A stretch of 60,000 nucleotides of DNA, taken from the NCBI RefSeq assembly GCF_963678635.1, contig NC_087063.1, positions 21,088,701 through 21,148,700 of the forward strand. Direction: 5' to 3'. This stretch comes from Symsagittifera roscoffensis. Its lineage: Eukaryota > Xenacoelomorpha > Acoela > Convolutidae. Shown here piece by piece: positions 1 to 12,449 of the stretch. The notes under the pieces were generated by a model that was not told the DNA's origin, did no database searches, and worked only from the letters and a program-made list of their open reading frames with translations. A program made the translations under genes and the position numbers. How positions within the stretch are numbered: the stretch's first letter is position 1; each line of letters starts with the position of its first letter.

Positions 1-3000
1 GGATGTTTTGAAGTGGGGCATGCCATTTATTTGCCAGTTTCGTGGTTAGCTACGGGGGAATCTTTTCATGGAAAACCCAAACGTAGTCTCCCATCAAATA
101 AGCTTAGCATCCGTCTGTCCTTTTGTCCAACCTCCTTTTCTGCCTCAATTGTGCCTGCTGCATATTTCTTCAGCATAGATCATTTAGTCCTTGTTGCCTT
201 ATGATGGCTTCTCGGACGTACGTCTAAGGCGCTGTCTTTTCTTCTTCGTATTTTGAGTAAAAAATACTTTAGCGAATGAGCTTTTTCGTGACCAGTTAGC
301 ATAATGTGTAGACTGATCCCAGCTTTGTGATATAATATGCTGCCATCACCTGCGTTAAGTGCTTGTCCCAGTAATCCATGTATCATAAACAAAAAACTCT
401 AGGCATGGAGATAAGTAAGATTTTGCGTTTCAACTAGGCCATTCGTCTGGATGATAGGTGGTCGAGTGATCCTGTGCCTTTTGCGACCATTTTATCAGCT
501 CCTTTGTAAGGTCACCAATGAATGCAGTACCATTGTCTGATTGGAAGGTAATTGGACAGTCACGTCTGGCAATCCAGGCATTTATCAATCAATCACACGT
601 GTCCTTCGCCGATGCCGTTGAGAAGGGACAGCCTATGCAAATCTAATGAAATGATCAGTCATTACTAGCACTTGAACATAACCCGTGGTCATTATATAGA
701 TTTTCTTACTACTTTTTGTACTTCTTCATTGAATCCAGATGACTCTATCGATTGTAGAGAAATCTTAATTTCCTTGGATTCTTCACTTGTTGGCATGATA
801 AGCAGGTAGAAACCTACTTTTTTATGCTTTTTTCAGGCTAGGCCATTTGGATCACTTTTGTTTTCCAGTGTTAATTTTTTCACCGCCTTGGTGAGCAAAA
901 CGGCAATTGGGTTTGATATAGTTTGAGCATGGCAATTTGTCCGATGATTCGAATCTTGAGTTCTTCTTGGCCAATATAGATTCGACACGCTTGATTCTTC
1001 ACGTTTGTGATATGGGCCTTAGTATAGACGTCAAGGCCATCCCTATTCGTCACGATTGAGGAGTGGCCATATTGATCGTCCTGTTGAGTAACGCTCCCAA
1101 TGCTCTAAAATCTGGCTTTGATTCCTTTTTGCGCAAGCAGTCTGCGTAGATATTCAAATGAAGTTTGTTGATACTTGATGACCCACATCCGATTTTAGTG
1201 ATTTATTTTATATCCTTCTATGGTCATTCCGAATGTCTTCTCCATATTGCACTAAATTTCAGACCTTGCCTTTTGGATGCTTCCTGATCTTCCACCTTCA
1301 CAGTTTTTCCAAGGTGTCCAGTCTTTCACGCAGCTCCGTGAATTCTAGCTCCGACCTCAACCATTGTTCAACATTCTTGATCACTTGCTGTTGTTGGAAT
1401 GTTGCTTCCCACAACTGAGTACAATCTGATTTGAAATGCCCCCTCGAGGTTGCAGAAGAACACCGTTGGTCGTATTCAATGATTAATCCTCTTACATACT
1501 TTTCATGGTCTTAGTCGGTAGCGTCCGTATTTTCAAGGAGGTGACCTTAATAATTTGTTTCTAAGTGGAACAAGCTGACACCTAGTGGCCTAGGGAGCCG
1601 CAATTAGCTCATAATCTTCTCTTATTTATATTCTTCGCTTATACCAGCCGGAACCAGTGCCAGTAATCATGCCACTGTAACTGCCATAAGTGTTGTAACT
1701 ATTTTTAGCTGTCGGTTTGATTAAATAATCGCGTGATTTCATGCACAAATCATCCAGTTTGCAGATAATTCATCGACAATGTGAAGTTGGCGCCGAGCAT
1801 TGTTTTCAACACGTCATTCTGTACACCGTCCTTGATTTTCAATGCAATGGCCAAATTCTATTCTGAAATTTTTTCTTTTGGATTACTACTTCTTCGCAGC
1901 AATTCTAAATTGTCTAGAAGTTTAAGGATCGACTCGGTATCGCGATGGCGTCGTTTTTCAAACTTCATCATTGCCTGTGCCATTTTACTCCGGCTTCAAA
2001 ACGATTCAAAAACATCTGGACGATTTCCCGAGCGCTATAACGTTCATTCGCCCTTTTTGCCGTTACTCAATTTAAGGCCGCACACTCTAAGTTACTCGTC
2101 AAAGCTCTGCATACCTGCTTCTGCGATAGATTTTTCTCTTTGAAAGCGAGCTTCATCACTTCTATCCAGGTGTCGATGCAGTCAATTGACTCATCATTAA
2201 ATTTCTTTGGCTTTTTGAGCGTCCTTCATTATCGTTTCCTTTTTTCAGTGGACTTCGAGAGTGAATTTTTCAAAAGATTTATTGAACGGTTTGAACATCG
2301 ACGCATACCTTGTAGTATTAGGCGAAACCGTGCTCAGATCTGTACATGATCTTCCTTGGGTCATCCATGGTAAATGTATACCGTAGGAAGCTCCCATATC
2401 TAGCGGAACTGGATTCGTTCATTCTGACCTTGATGGAGCTGCCTTGGGCTAGCACTTTCACTAGAGTTGAAGTTCGTTCCCGGTCTCGGAGACGCCTCCG
2501 AAGCTTTGGGTCATCGGAGTCCATCGATGGCTTGCATTAATTCTAAATCAAGTCCTGGCGATTTGCTCGATTATTGCTGTTCATTAAGATATCGAGTTTT
2601 CTCATCATTAAATCCGCTTTTGCGCTCAGTCTTTTTTCCAGGTTTGACACTGTTTGACAAATAGTCCGATCTGACCATTCGCCCCTTTTATTGCTTCCTT
2701 CCGCTTTCCTTTTCATTGGGTTTCCTGGCAGCGACAGACAAGCTTACTGTCAGACCTCGATCAGTTTTCTGAGCTAACAAGGCTTGGTCAGCTTCTGGTG
2801 ACCACACTGAGCACTCTCATCCTCTTCATCAAATTTCTTTTTTACGTTTTGTCACAATTTTTTGAGGTCTGCTGTTACTTCACTAAACATGTCTATTGTT
2901 TCAGTTGCTGAGTCAGCATGGGTATCAGACCCGGGTCGACAAAGTCACTGGTGGCTGTAGCCTAGAGCTTGAACTTGCACCATCCCTCTGATGCCCATTG

Positions 3001-3714
3001 ACATCATTAGTCTATCAAATGGCAAAGTTGTCCCCATCGTGATTCCATCCGACATTGGTCTCATCGGTGAGGTGGACGCCGCCTTCTTGCCTTCATCATG
3101 TTTTGGGCTCGGAGTAAAATCCGTGTCTCAGTTCGCCAATCCCAGAGAAGCGAAGCACGATGGGAACACTGTTGACTTGACTCCAGCTAGGCACTAGTCG
3201 TACTTTGCTTTAAATCTCTTTTTTGGGTTTGATTTTGAGCCTTCTTCCCTAAGAATAATGCATGCTCAACGTCATCGAATTCTTACTTTGTTTAGCCGAA
3301 AAGGATAGCTTCTTCCTCCGGTTGTCGCTTTTTGGTTTTCAATTTAGACGAAAATTAAGATTAAACAAATTTCTCTTAAATTGGCTTGGGAACGCTCCGA
3401 GGTCACTCCCTGTCTCGTTATTCTTTCTTGCTCAGACTTGTCGCTAGATCCTTCAAGGTTCCTGTGATGGTTTTAGTCAGGTTGAATCAACGTTTCTTTC
3501 CCTTCCTCAATCGGATTGGGTTGGTTCGAATGGGCCGTCCCAGCCTCGGTGCTTTTGGACTATCACTATATACGTTTCTCTTGCTCCTTATTTTCATTGC
3601 AATCACGAAAAAGATCCTTGCGCTCTTCATTCGATGCTCCATTAGCATTAACATCAGAGGTACTGCTCTTAATGGACTGGCTATTTATCGAATTGAACTT
3701 TCGCAGGCTGCCCA
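1..3714 (-). pseudogene. Degenerate Ty3/gypsy-type retroelement (gag and integrase remnants)
   Basis: Minus strand. Reads as gag-like protein with many stops and frameshifts from an ATG at about 3714 (MGSLRKFNSIN...). A capsid-like stretch covers about 2240-1750 (IDTWIEVMKLAFKEKNLSQK). A zinc knuckle split by a frameshift in a G run sits at 1464-1418 (C..C..EG HFKSDC). Integrase remnants run 860-180: CQQVKNPRKLRFLYNR, then SDNGTAF (528-541), HSTTYHPD (475-441) and MLTGHEKA (305-280). Between about 1400 and 860 I see no RT YxDD or RNase H motif, so the core of pol appears deleted. It is GC-richer than the neighbourhood. LTRs are not identifiable, since the 3' end lies outside the window. Confidence 0.82.
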
Positions 3715-5905
3715 TACTAAATTTAGATGACCTAGTTACTTCCCCAAATGAGTTTTTTTTGCTCTATGTCTTAGTATGGTTTAAAAAACCCGTATGAAAA
3801 CAGTGCACAAGCTTCAAAAAGAAAATTTAACAAAAACAGAAATCTTGAAGTTAATCCAGAAATCAAGACTAAACACTGGGCCCGCTCAGTTATGATAAAA
3901 TCTAATTTTGTTTAAGACTTTAATTTATAAAGCTGAAACAATTCCCTAATTTTGATTTAGACATATTGTGAAAATTTCCTCTGCTTGGAGGGTTTCTTAA
4001 ATTCGAACCCTCCCAATTGAAAATTGTAAGAAAATTTACTTTTAAATTTATTAATCTAAAGAGGGTCACGGGTCAAGAAAGGCTGCGAAAAATGACCTAT
4101 GGCACCAAAGTTGTTCCAATTGGTTCAGAAGCGTTTGCAAATTTAGCAAAAACGTTTTTTCACTACCTTTTTTCACTACCTATATAGGTTCTTTGTAACT
4201 TTTTTTGCTTTTCCTGCTAAAAACGTTTAAAAAAGGTTTGAAAAGAGCGGTTTAACCGTTACAATTCTGGAATAACGTAAAAAAACTGAACCAAAATGGT
4301 TGAAAATAAAAATTTGATCGAAATTGATCGGATTGGAATCCTCCAAATCCTTCATCTTCTGAAATTAATATTCTATCTCTATTCACTGAACTACTCGGAG
4401 GTTTGTCTTAAAACAAGTTTTGAAATCCAGCTCGGGAGGTTAGCAACATTCTAATGCAAAAAAGTCTATCAGACTAAAAAAGTCACAAACAATTTGGTCA
4501 AAGAAAATTAATTTCTATATTTTTTAAATTATTTTTTACGAGGTTTATTTCATTAAGAGGAATTAAATTACGTAAAATGTCACTGCGCAGATGCACTCCT
4601 GGAAAACTCGGATATCTAAATTTTTGGTAATTACCATTACGTCGAAAAACAATATTTTTTGCCAAAAACAGGGTCTTTTGTGTCTAAAATGGTAGATAAT
4701 TTTTATATAGAACAGAGAACAACTTACTACTAAACGTTAACAATTATTTTTATACCCTACTTTCCACTTAAATACCCAAAATAAGACTCTTAGATCAGAA
4801 ATTTGCAACCGATGGATGAAGGTACTAACGGACTGGTACGAACGTATCTTCCACCAGCTTAAGATTATTGAAAAAGTACTCAAACTAAATTAAAATTGTT
4901 GTAACGCTGCCCAACAATCGATGTAGATAATCTTCTTGATGATCCTTGTTGTATCTGGAGCACGCTTGTCTGCTCGCCGCAGTACCCTCCAGCCACCGAC
5001 AAATTTATGATTAACGACGTTCTTACGTGATTTTTACTTAAGACGGAGCTAAAAACCATAAATATAGATATTTTAGTGACAGTTTTTTATCGCATACATT
5101 AGAAATGGATTAACTCTTCCTCGTCCCCAACTACTCATGCTCTAAAATTAACAATTATTCTGGAATTAAATTGAATCGCTTAGCTCATTACAGTTAGTTA
5201 AAATGTCTCAAACGTTCAGAAACAGTTTCTAGGGACCGGGGCTCCCACTCCACTCTCCCCGAGAAAAACCGTCGTCACCTTTTCTTTTTCACTGCTCAGG
5301 TTGGTTCAAATTTGTCCAGAGTTCGCCACTCAACCCGCCGCTTTCACTTAAAATCGTGATCAAGTGTCTTTTCACGCACATGTGTCGTATCCGCAGGCTT
5401 CTTCCATTTTTTTCGGTTTATCGTCCATCTCTTACAGTTCGTCGTGTCTTATGCGGTTTTTTTCTCAGAATAGGCCAAATGTGGCGGTCTTTTCAATTTC
5501 TGAGAAATATCAGGTAGGGTACTTGAAGTTAAAGAAAACACATTCGAGAATAATCCAGCCCTCCTTTTTGATCTTATTTTCACATTAATACAATTTCGAC
5601 CTAATTTGGAAGGTTCGACTGTGCCATTCGTGGCCATGGTACAAAACAATATTTTAAATCACAATCTAACGCTAATACAGATGGTCAAATTTACGAGAAA
5701 ACAAACCTTCCCTCAAGCCGTTAGGAGGCAAATGACAATTCCGAGCTCGAAGCTTGCTCCCTAATTTTGTCTTTAGGGACGAACGTCTTTGCAGAGCAAT
5801 TTCAAAAAAAGTATATTTAAGATCGCCTTATCTCAAAAAATTCAAAATTTCGACCTACAAAAACTATTAACTAAAGGTTAGGCAATAAATTTTTTTGCAT
5901 ATGAA
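3715..5905. other. AT-rich stretch, nothing recognised
   Basis: Poly-A/T-rich sequence with short ORFs only. A GC-richer patch at 5220-5350 has no coherent frame. No gene, tRNA or repeat boundary could be supported. Confidence 0.6.
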
Positions 5906-5929
5906 GTTTGCTAACCTAATTAACGAGTC

Positions 5930-8070
5930 TAGAGTACAAGGTTCAGAGCTCGACAATTTTTTTGCGTGAAAAGCATCTAATCGTCTTCAATGCTACGCAA
6001 AATCTTCATTTCAAACCTAAAAATACATAAACAAGATAGCAATTATTGACCGACTGGCAGTTTTAATCAATGATAGTTTTTAGATAATTTTTTTTTAAAA
6101 TCAAGCAGTTCTTATATTTAATCTTGTTGAATTTCAACAATTTTACTCATTAAAAACTACATGTTACTGCCGCAGCGCCTTTATTTATATGTTCAACTAA
6201 GCCAATCCTGAAAAAAAAACATTGTTCAGTTCTTACAAAAGGTACGTTTTGCAAACTCCAGCGGCATACTCTCTGATATTCTTCAGTGGGCAATGCTTTT
6301 TGTAGAAAAAAAGAATATGCAACATTTTCATTAAAGCTGATCGTGAACTAAAAAACTTGTTGTACTTGAGTTTAATCATTGAAGGTTATAATTTTCAACC
6401 TAAATAGAAAAAAAATTCCTTCTTTCAGGAGCTTATGAAAAATAGAATTACTCATTAAGTGCTCAAATTTTATTGTAACTGAAGTATGTGGTCTGATTTT
6501 GAAAATTTTAATTTAGAACCACTGACTACTATATTCTCCAAAAATCCCTGCCACTATAGTTTTCCTTCATTCAGGTGCTCATGAAAAAGTAGTGTTGCTC
6601 ACTAGGTGTTCAAATATATATGTAATTGAAGGATGTAGTTCGATTTTGAAAGTTTTAATTTATAACCACTGACTAATTTATTCTCCAAAAACCTGCCACT
6701 ATATTTTCTGAGACCAGAAATTTGGTTGCTCAGAAGTCTAAAGCTCTTTTTACAAGTTGGAGCATGAAAAAATGTGCGTTTTTTGCTCTACATTGGTCAT
6801 TTAGACGTAGTGTAGCAAATCATTCCACCTTTGTTTCTCCCTTTCATTAAAATTAGCGTTAAAAAAGAACTTGAATGTCAATATAAACTCAATTATTGAA
6901 TTTTGACAGCGATAATCGAACAAAAACAAAATTTGGGTTAGTTTTCAAGTGAATGGTAGGCAAAATTCAGTTCAATACAAAATTTAGTGAACTCAAAACT
7001 TATCCAGTCGTAGAAAAAACGTAGCGTTAAAGATTTTAAAAAGCACAAGTTTCTGCTATAAAAACTTTTCTTTTTTTCCATCATCGCAAACTTAAAATAA
7101 TTGAACCAATTCGGCTGAGACGCGTTTACCTGACTAGCTTACTTTCTTTTGTCCAAAAAATTATAACCGCAAAATAATCAGTCATTAAAGGATACATAAC
7201 TTGCGTACGAGTCTCAAAGCTTACTTACCTTATCCTCAAAAAACAAGACAAAAATTGTTTTGCAGGACAAGTCCTGACTTATCTAATTTATCAAAAACTT
7301 TTATCCTGACAGCAAATTGTTGTTTCATAATTACGTTGGTTGAGTTTGCATAAAAACTTATACTGGTCTAGAGACTGTTCAGAGCTCGACAAAACTCTCG
7401 GGAAAAAATTAGAAACTTGCAACGTTTTGCTGAGGTTCGATCTCATCATGATGATTACAAATCTTAAAATATATCGAAAACATAATCAACTTTACAAACA
7501 CCTATATAAGAGACAAAAGACAGTGTTTTTCGTACAAATATTGACCGTCCGGTAGTTTTAATTAATGATGAATAATTTGATACAGTTTTTGAGTTATTCT
7601 TTTTGATATTTGTAAGGCTCAATGAAGTGGGCGACTATTTGTAAGAGGAAAAACATGCAACATTTTTTTTTAAATTGATAACGAACTCATGAACTTGATG
7701 TCCACGATTCTAATCAATGAAGATTATAGTATTCAAACTAATTTGAAAATAATTTTCTTTCATTCATTCGTTTACGAGAAAAAAAACATCTAACTCTTTA
7801 ACTGTGCACTTCGATATGAAAATGACTGATGTAGTTTTATTTTTTAAACTTAGTTGTGTAGCCACTGACTAAAATAATTTTATAAAAAAATGATTGATCT
7901 TAATTTTTTTTTGAAACAAGAAAATTGGGTGCTTAGAAGTCTGAAGCTTTTTCTTTTTGTTATAGCCAGATAAAAATGTGATTTTTTTTGCTCTCTAAAG
8001 GTCAATTAAACATTTTGTTGAAAGTCATTTTGTCTTCGTGGGCTACTTTTATTAAAATGAGGAGACAACC
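5930..8070 (+). repeat. Diverged direct repeats (about 1.45 kb apart)
   Basis: Blocks in 5930-6800 recur in diverged form in 7375-8000: GAGCTCGACAA (near 5948 and 7384), ATTGACCG..TGG.AGTTTTAAT (6045 and 7540), GCCACTGACTA-type phrases, and GTGCTTAGAAGTCTGAAGCT against GGTTGCTCAGAAGTCTAAAG (6722). Inside the first block, 6425-6560 and 6570-6710 form a tandem pair with a period near 147 bp sharing CCACTGACTA and CCTGCCACTATA. Confidence 0.6.
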
Positions 8071-8399
8071 AAAGTCAGGTGGGAACTGAATTTCTTAAAT
8101 CTTACTTTACAAAGTAATTTTAAAATTGACGGCTGAGTCTGAAAGTATTAAGTAGACGGAAGCTAACCTGGAATTTAAGATACAAAAAAAACATCAAAAT
8201 TGCTTTAAATTGCAAGAAAACGAAAAATACTATTTTATAAAATCTTTCAAATTGTTGAATAAAACTATCATAAAAATAAATTGTTTGCATCTTAGATTAC
8301 ATTCTTTTTAAATTTCAGATCGTTTGAGCCAAAAGAAACCTCATTGCGGGAGCGCCTTGGAACTTCATGCTCCATTTTTAGGAGCATCTTAAGATAGTT

Positions 8400-8600
8400 A
8401 ATCATTAAAAAAAGCAATTTAAACGCAAAAAAAAAACATTTACAAGGAGATGAAGCTCCGCTTTGCAAAACAAGTAAGAATACGACAAAAAGCAGCTCTA
8501 TGAACAATAAAAAATTGAAATAAGCCTTGAATCAGTAAAAATTCGCGTAGGGCTCGGTTTCGATGCACGCTTAATACATCAAAAACAGTAGCCAAATAAA
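8400..8600. repeat. Short interspersed repeat, copy 1 (pairs with 22500-22745)
   Basis: Shares AAAAAGCAGCTCTAT, GAAATAAGCCTTGAAT and AGTAAAAATTCG-like phrases with 22556-22625, with the same order and spacing. A B-box-like CATCGAAACCG is visible on the minus strand near 8560. Confidence 0.55.
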
Positions 8601-8696
8601 GCAGAGAGCAGATGCTATGAAACTTCCAATGCTAGACCGTGATTATAGCAAAAATGCCCCCAAACAAGTGAACACTTTCCACTTTCGATGTCAGAA

Positions 8697-8780
8697 AGCA
8701 CTTCGCCTACAAATTTTAGCATCCTTTTTTTAAATCAGGAAGCACTTCACCTACAAATTTTAGCAACCTTTTTAATTTTT
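8697..8780 (+). repeat. 44-bp tandem pair
   Basis: AGCACTTCGCCTACAAATTT at 8697 recurs at 8741 as AGCACTTCACCTACAAATTT; both are followed by TAGCA.CCTTTTT. Confidence 0.75.
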
Positions 8781-8784
8781 TATT

Positions 8785-9600
8785 TTCAACTCAAAATTTA
8801 GTGTCATCATTTAATTATTTTCTTCGAAAATTTGTCCAAAAATAAATGATTGAAGATTTGCATTTGATTTCGAGAACAGTCCTGAATACATGTTTCGAAA
8901 TCAAGGAGGAGTTTTACATGGAGGTGATTTTTTTCGTTTACAGCTTTGTGAAGGGTGGTAAATATGCACTATTTCCTTAAAATGTTACATAGTAATTTCA
9001 TTATTTCAAAGATATGACATTGTAGATCTTTAATTTCTGTCTTATATTTTCAAAAGTCCATTTTTTTAATTGAAACAGATACCTTTCAAAGCCGCCTTAT
9101 TTTAAGTTCAACTGATTTTAACTTGCGTTCAGGCTTCATCCAGGATTGCAGATTTTATTACCCTTGATTTAATCACTGCTCCATTCCTGAGATAGAAGCA
9201 ATTTTTAAAAAGTAATTGAAAGAATAATAAATTTAGGCAGAAATGGACAGAAGCTTGAATTGACTTGACTGACTTCGGATTCACATTTTGACTCGTGTAC
9301 CCATAATTCCACTGTACACGCAAAGCTAACAGTACCCAGCGAAGGCTGTTTTTCTTGATAGAAATGTTATATAGATTGCCTAGCCAATTTTTTTTTGTAT
9401 TTTCTGTACAGAAATGATCTTTTTCTTTCTTAGTTTAGAAATAAACAGTTTCTGGAAAGAAATAGCCAGAAATCAGTTCACTGCTCAACCGCAAAAAGAT
9501 AAACAAGCTTCGAGTATACACAATAGCCGTAGCAGAACAATGCAAATTAACACTTGATATAACAAGTGTTGCTTTGGATTAGGCTGCTAAAATTTTCCTA
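8785..9600. other. AT-rich stretch, nothing recognised
   Basis: No coding, RNA or repeat signal supported in this interval. Confidence 0.5.
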
Positions 9601-9606
9601 CATTAG

Positions 9607-9678
9607 CAGGTCATGTGGCCCAGCGGTTAGAACAACCGCCCATGAAAACGCAGGTTCAATCCCCAGCAGCAGAATTTT
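9607..9678 (+). repeat. tRNA-derived SINE head or tRNA pseudogene
   Basis: A-box-like GTGGCCCAGCGGTTAGAAC (9615) followed at normal tRNA spacing by B box GGTTCAATCCC (9653-9663). The T arm folds with one mismatch (GCAGG/CCAGC) around a 7-nt loop TTCAATC. The acceptor and anticodon stems do not pair well, so a working tRNA is unlikely. Confidence 0.6.
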
Positions 9679-10002
9679 TCTACCTAGAAATGATCTAGAT
9701 TTAGATAATTTCTGATCAGAAATAAGATAAGAAACAAAACATTTTATGAAAATCCCTGCTTTATTTAAACATTTCACAAAGAATTTCTGACCAGCAAATT
9801 AGAGTAGACATAAAGTATTCCAGGTCAGAAATAAAGAATTTTCTCGGTACGGGTAGAATAGACTGTTGCTATTAAAGAAGCACATAACCTATGGACACAT
9901 ATTGAGTTAGAAAACAATCGATGAAAAAGGGGGGAAAAGAAAACTTGTTTGATAAAAAAATTTTGGCAACCTTGAAACTGTGAAATCTATGATAATAATA
10001 TA

Positions 10003-10392
10003 GCAGTGTGACAGTGCTGAAGTACAACAATGCCGAAAATTGTTTAGCATACTGTTTTACTCATCCCAAATCACTGACAAGTAAGTTAATTCGAATCGTT
10101 GGAAGTTGAAAGAAACAATTAGCCATTTTAATTGCTGTCGCTTGTTAAACAAACAAAGTTCCACCAGTTTCCCCGCACGGCGCCATTAAATTTTTTGAAC
10201 AAACAATTAAACTTAGCAAATTGTCAGTTTTTCTTCTCGGTTTCGCTCCCAAAACGAAACAGTATTCATGCAAAATTGCCAACAATTCACAAACAGAACT
10301 CAACACTAAAATATCATCAATTTTTGGCATGGTTGAACACATTTTCAGTTTCAAGACTGCTCTGTTGTACTTCGGCGCTGATGAACGCCCCC
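10003..10392. mobile_element. Inverted-repeat element of the AACAGTGCCGAA family, copy 1
   Basis: Left end GACAGTGCTGAAGTACAACA and right end (inverted) CATCAGCGCCGAAGTACAAC form ~35-bp terminal inverted repeats about 390 bp apart. AT-rich ATAATAAT occurs on both flanks (near 9990 and 10394) and may be a target duplication. No coding capacity is supported; the internal sequence differs from the other copies. Confidence 0.65.
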
Positions 10393-10399
10393 ATAATAA

Positions 10400-11110
10400 T
10401 TTATCAGGAATTTAGTCTGAAAAGTTTTTTTGGACTCAATATCACAATTGAGAAACTTTACTTGAATGCTCCATAACCATCTTGTTTACCAGCACAAGCA
10501 TTTGGAAAACGCGCCATTGAGAGACACCTGACAACGGACGAGTAGATCGAATAGTCATCTGCAAGGCAGCAGTAAATTTACTTCTGTAGCAAAATGTCAT
10601 ATAGAACGCTGCTATAAAAGAATTTTGTATACCTTCTGCGTGAAAATAATTTGACAAGATTATTGCAGTTCCTTTTTACGCCCCCAGATGGACAGTATAT
10701 AAATTAACCTTTTTTTGCGAATTTTTTTCAATCGCAGTTGTCTTATTACCCATAGATAAGCTTGATCATTTATTCCTGAAAGTTCTAATATCATTCAGAG
10801 AGACTGTCATCGTTTTTAGCAGTTCTCTCAATATTCATTTTTTTTCCTAGACTGAACTAACTAAATTAGCTTCAAAGTATAATTTCAGTTTACAGCTGCC
10901 GATATTTTTGGCGCCTAAATTGGCGCTTATTGTGACTATTACTTTTAGTATCAGAACAAATTAACACAATTTTCTTGACATGTGATTACTTAAAATGAAG
11001 AAAAAATTTGCCTTCGGGTGTGTGTTGGTTCAATTTTTTACTTTCAGCGCAAAAAAGTTATCATGAATAAACGTGAGGCAGAATCGAGTATTATGTTATA
11101 ATAAATCCCG
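10400..11110. other. AT-rich stretch, nothing recognised
   Basis: Short ORFs on both strands only. A GGCGCC pair at 10909-10925 is the only notable feature. Confidence 0.5.
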
Positions 11111-11116
11111 TTCAAT

Positions 11117-11329
11117 AGGGGACGGATCTAGGATTTTCTCGAGGGGGGGGGGGGCGGAGTTTCAAAAAATTTTCGAAAATTTTGACGACCTTTTTTTTGG
11201 CCAACCAAATTGATATTCCGAACTCTCCCAAACCACTAAAAAACCCTGTTTTGGCCAAACTTTTCTGCGTCGCAAGCAAATTTTGAAAAACAGGTCAAAA
11301 AAAGCGTTTCGCCCCCAAAGTCGGCCCCT
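11117..11329. mobile_element. hAT-like non-autonomous element, shortened copy
   Basis: Starts AGGGGACGGATCTAGGATTT with CTCGAG and a G13 run, and ends GGCCCCTG, matching the ends of the element at 39730-40153. The interior (GTCAAAAAAAGCGTTT, CTGCGTCGCAAGCAAA) also matches that family. Terminal bases are eroded and no target duplication is clear. Confidence 0.7.
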
Positions 11330-11903
11330 GCTTTATAGCGTTTCCAGATTGCTTCAAAATTATGTTTAGTCGACTCAAAAAATATCAGATGAAATAATCG
11401 ATCTCTGAAGTTTTGAATGTAATGGCGAGAAAAGGCAAAGCCTAAGGAATCAAGTCTTAATAACGAAACTAACAGAAACTTCCATTGGCAATTCCGATTC
11501 TAAAAAATTTTCAATTAGCAATTCAAATTCAAGAAAGCAAAAGGAAGCAAGATATTTGCAGGAAGCAAAGAAAACTCCAAATACTACACAGCAGAAAGTA
11601 CCTGAGCTGAAACCATTTCAAATAGACAAAAAAATAAGATCCCCACAAATAAATTACGCGAATTACACTACGAATAACAAAGCGACATAATTTGAAAAAA
11701 AGATCATTTTATTTTTTTTTCAAATTGTGGTTCGAACTTCTTTTTCTTCAAATTGTGTTTCGCTTATTGCACAGCAACCGGTTATCCTTGCTTTTTTCTA
11801 CGCAATATCAGTTACTACAAACAGTTTGAAACGATATAGTGACAAATCATTTAAAAGGATATCTCATATGGTTCACGAAGAGGTGATCGTAAAAAAATAT
11901 GAA

Positions 11904-11975
11904 GGACGAGGCTCTGTCGTTGGTAGTGTTTAGCTCCTGATTAGGGGCTCCATCCCCAGCTCACATCCTTTAAAT
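11904..11975 (+). repeat. Possible degenerate tRNA-like short element
   Basis: GGCTCTGTCGTTGGTAGTGT followed by GGGGCTCCATCCCCAGC, a B-box-like hairpin. Suggestive only. Confidence 0.3.
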
Positions 11976-11979
11976 CTTA

Positions 11980-12449
11980 CCCGGAATCCGAGAGCTAAAT
12001 TCTAAAAATGTATTTTTCGATAAAAAATATCCATAGCTAAAAAAAGGCTGAAATAATGAAGTGCCAGTGAAGTAGGCGTACCTAAATGCTCACTAATATG
12101 GCGCTTAGTTAAGTTTGAATGCGAAGAAATTATTGAACTTTGTTCTTGGAAAAAAAACCTTTGTTAATATGATTAATTAAATTAAAATATTGTTCTATAA
12201 AAAATAATATCAACTATATGAAACATAACAAAACAACTGAAGTTCGAACAAAGTAAAATAATTTCCACCTAAGGTAGAAAAAATTGTGACCTTAAGACGA
12301 AGAGCTCAAAACTACTTTTAAAAACTCGAGTACTCCAGACTCATAATTCAGAACTTTTTGAACTTTCTTCGTGACTTAGCTTGAATTTAATTGCTAGATT
12401 TGGGCATTAGGATTGGGCATTTGACTATTTGCATTGTGCAGTAACAAAG
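11980..12449. other. CLC 3' flank, presumed 3' UTR
   Basis: AT-rich sequence downstream of the CLC stop codon. No AATAAA on the minus strand in this interval. Confidence 0.4.

Noticed and set aside
3386-3730. Plus-strand frames of 93-114 residues
   Set aside because: Antisense to the gag-like relic on the minus strand.
9607-9678. Functional tRNA gene
   Set aside because: A and B boxes are present, but acceptor and anticodon stems do not pair.
10132-10476. 114-residue plus-strand frame
   Set aside because: Runs through the inverted-repeat element and out of it; no conservation with the other element copies.
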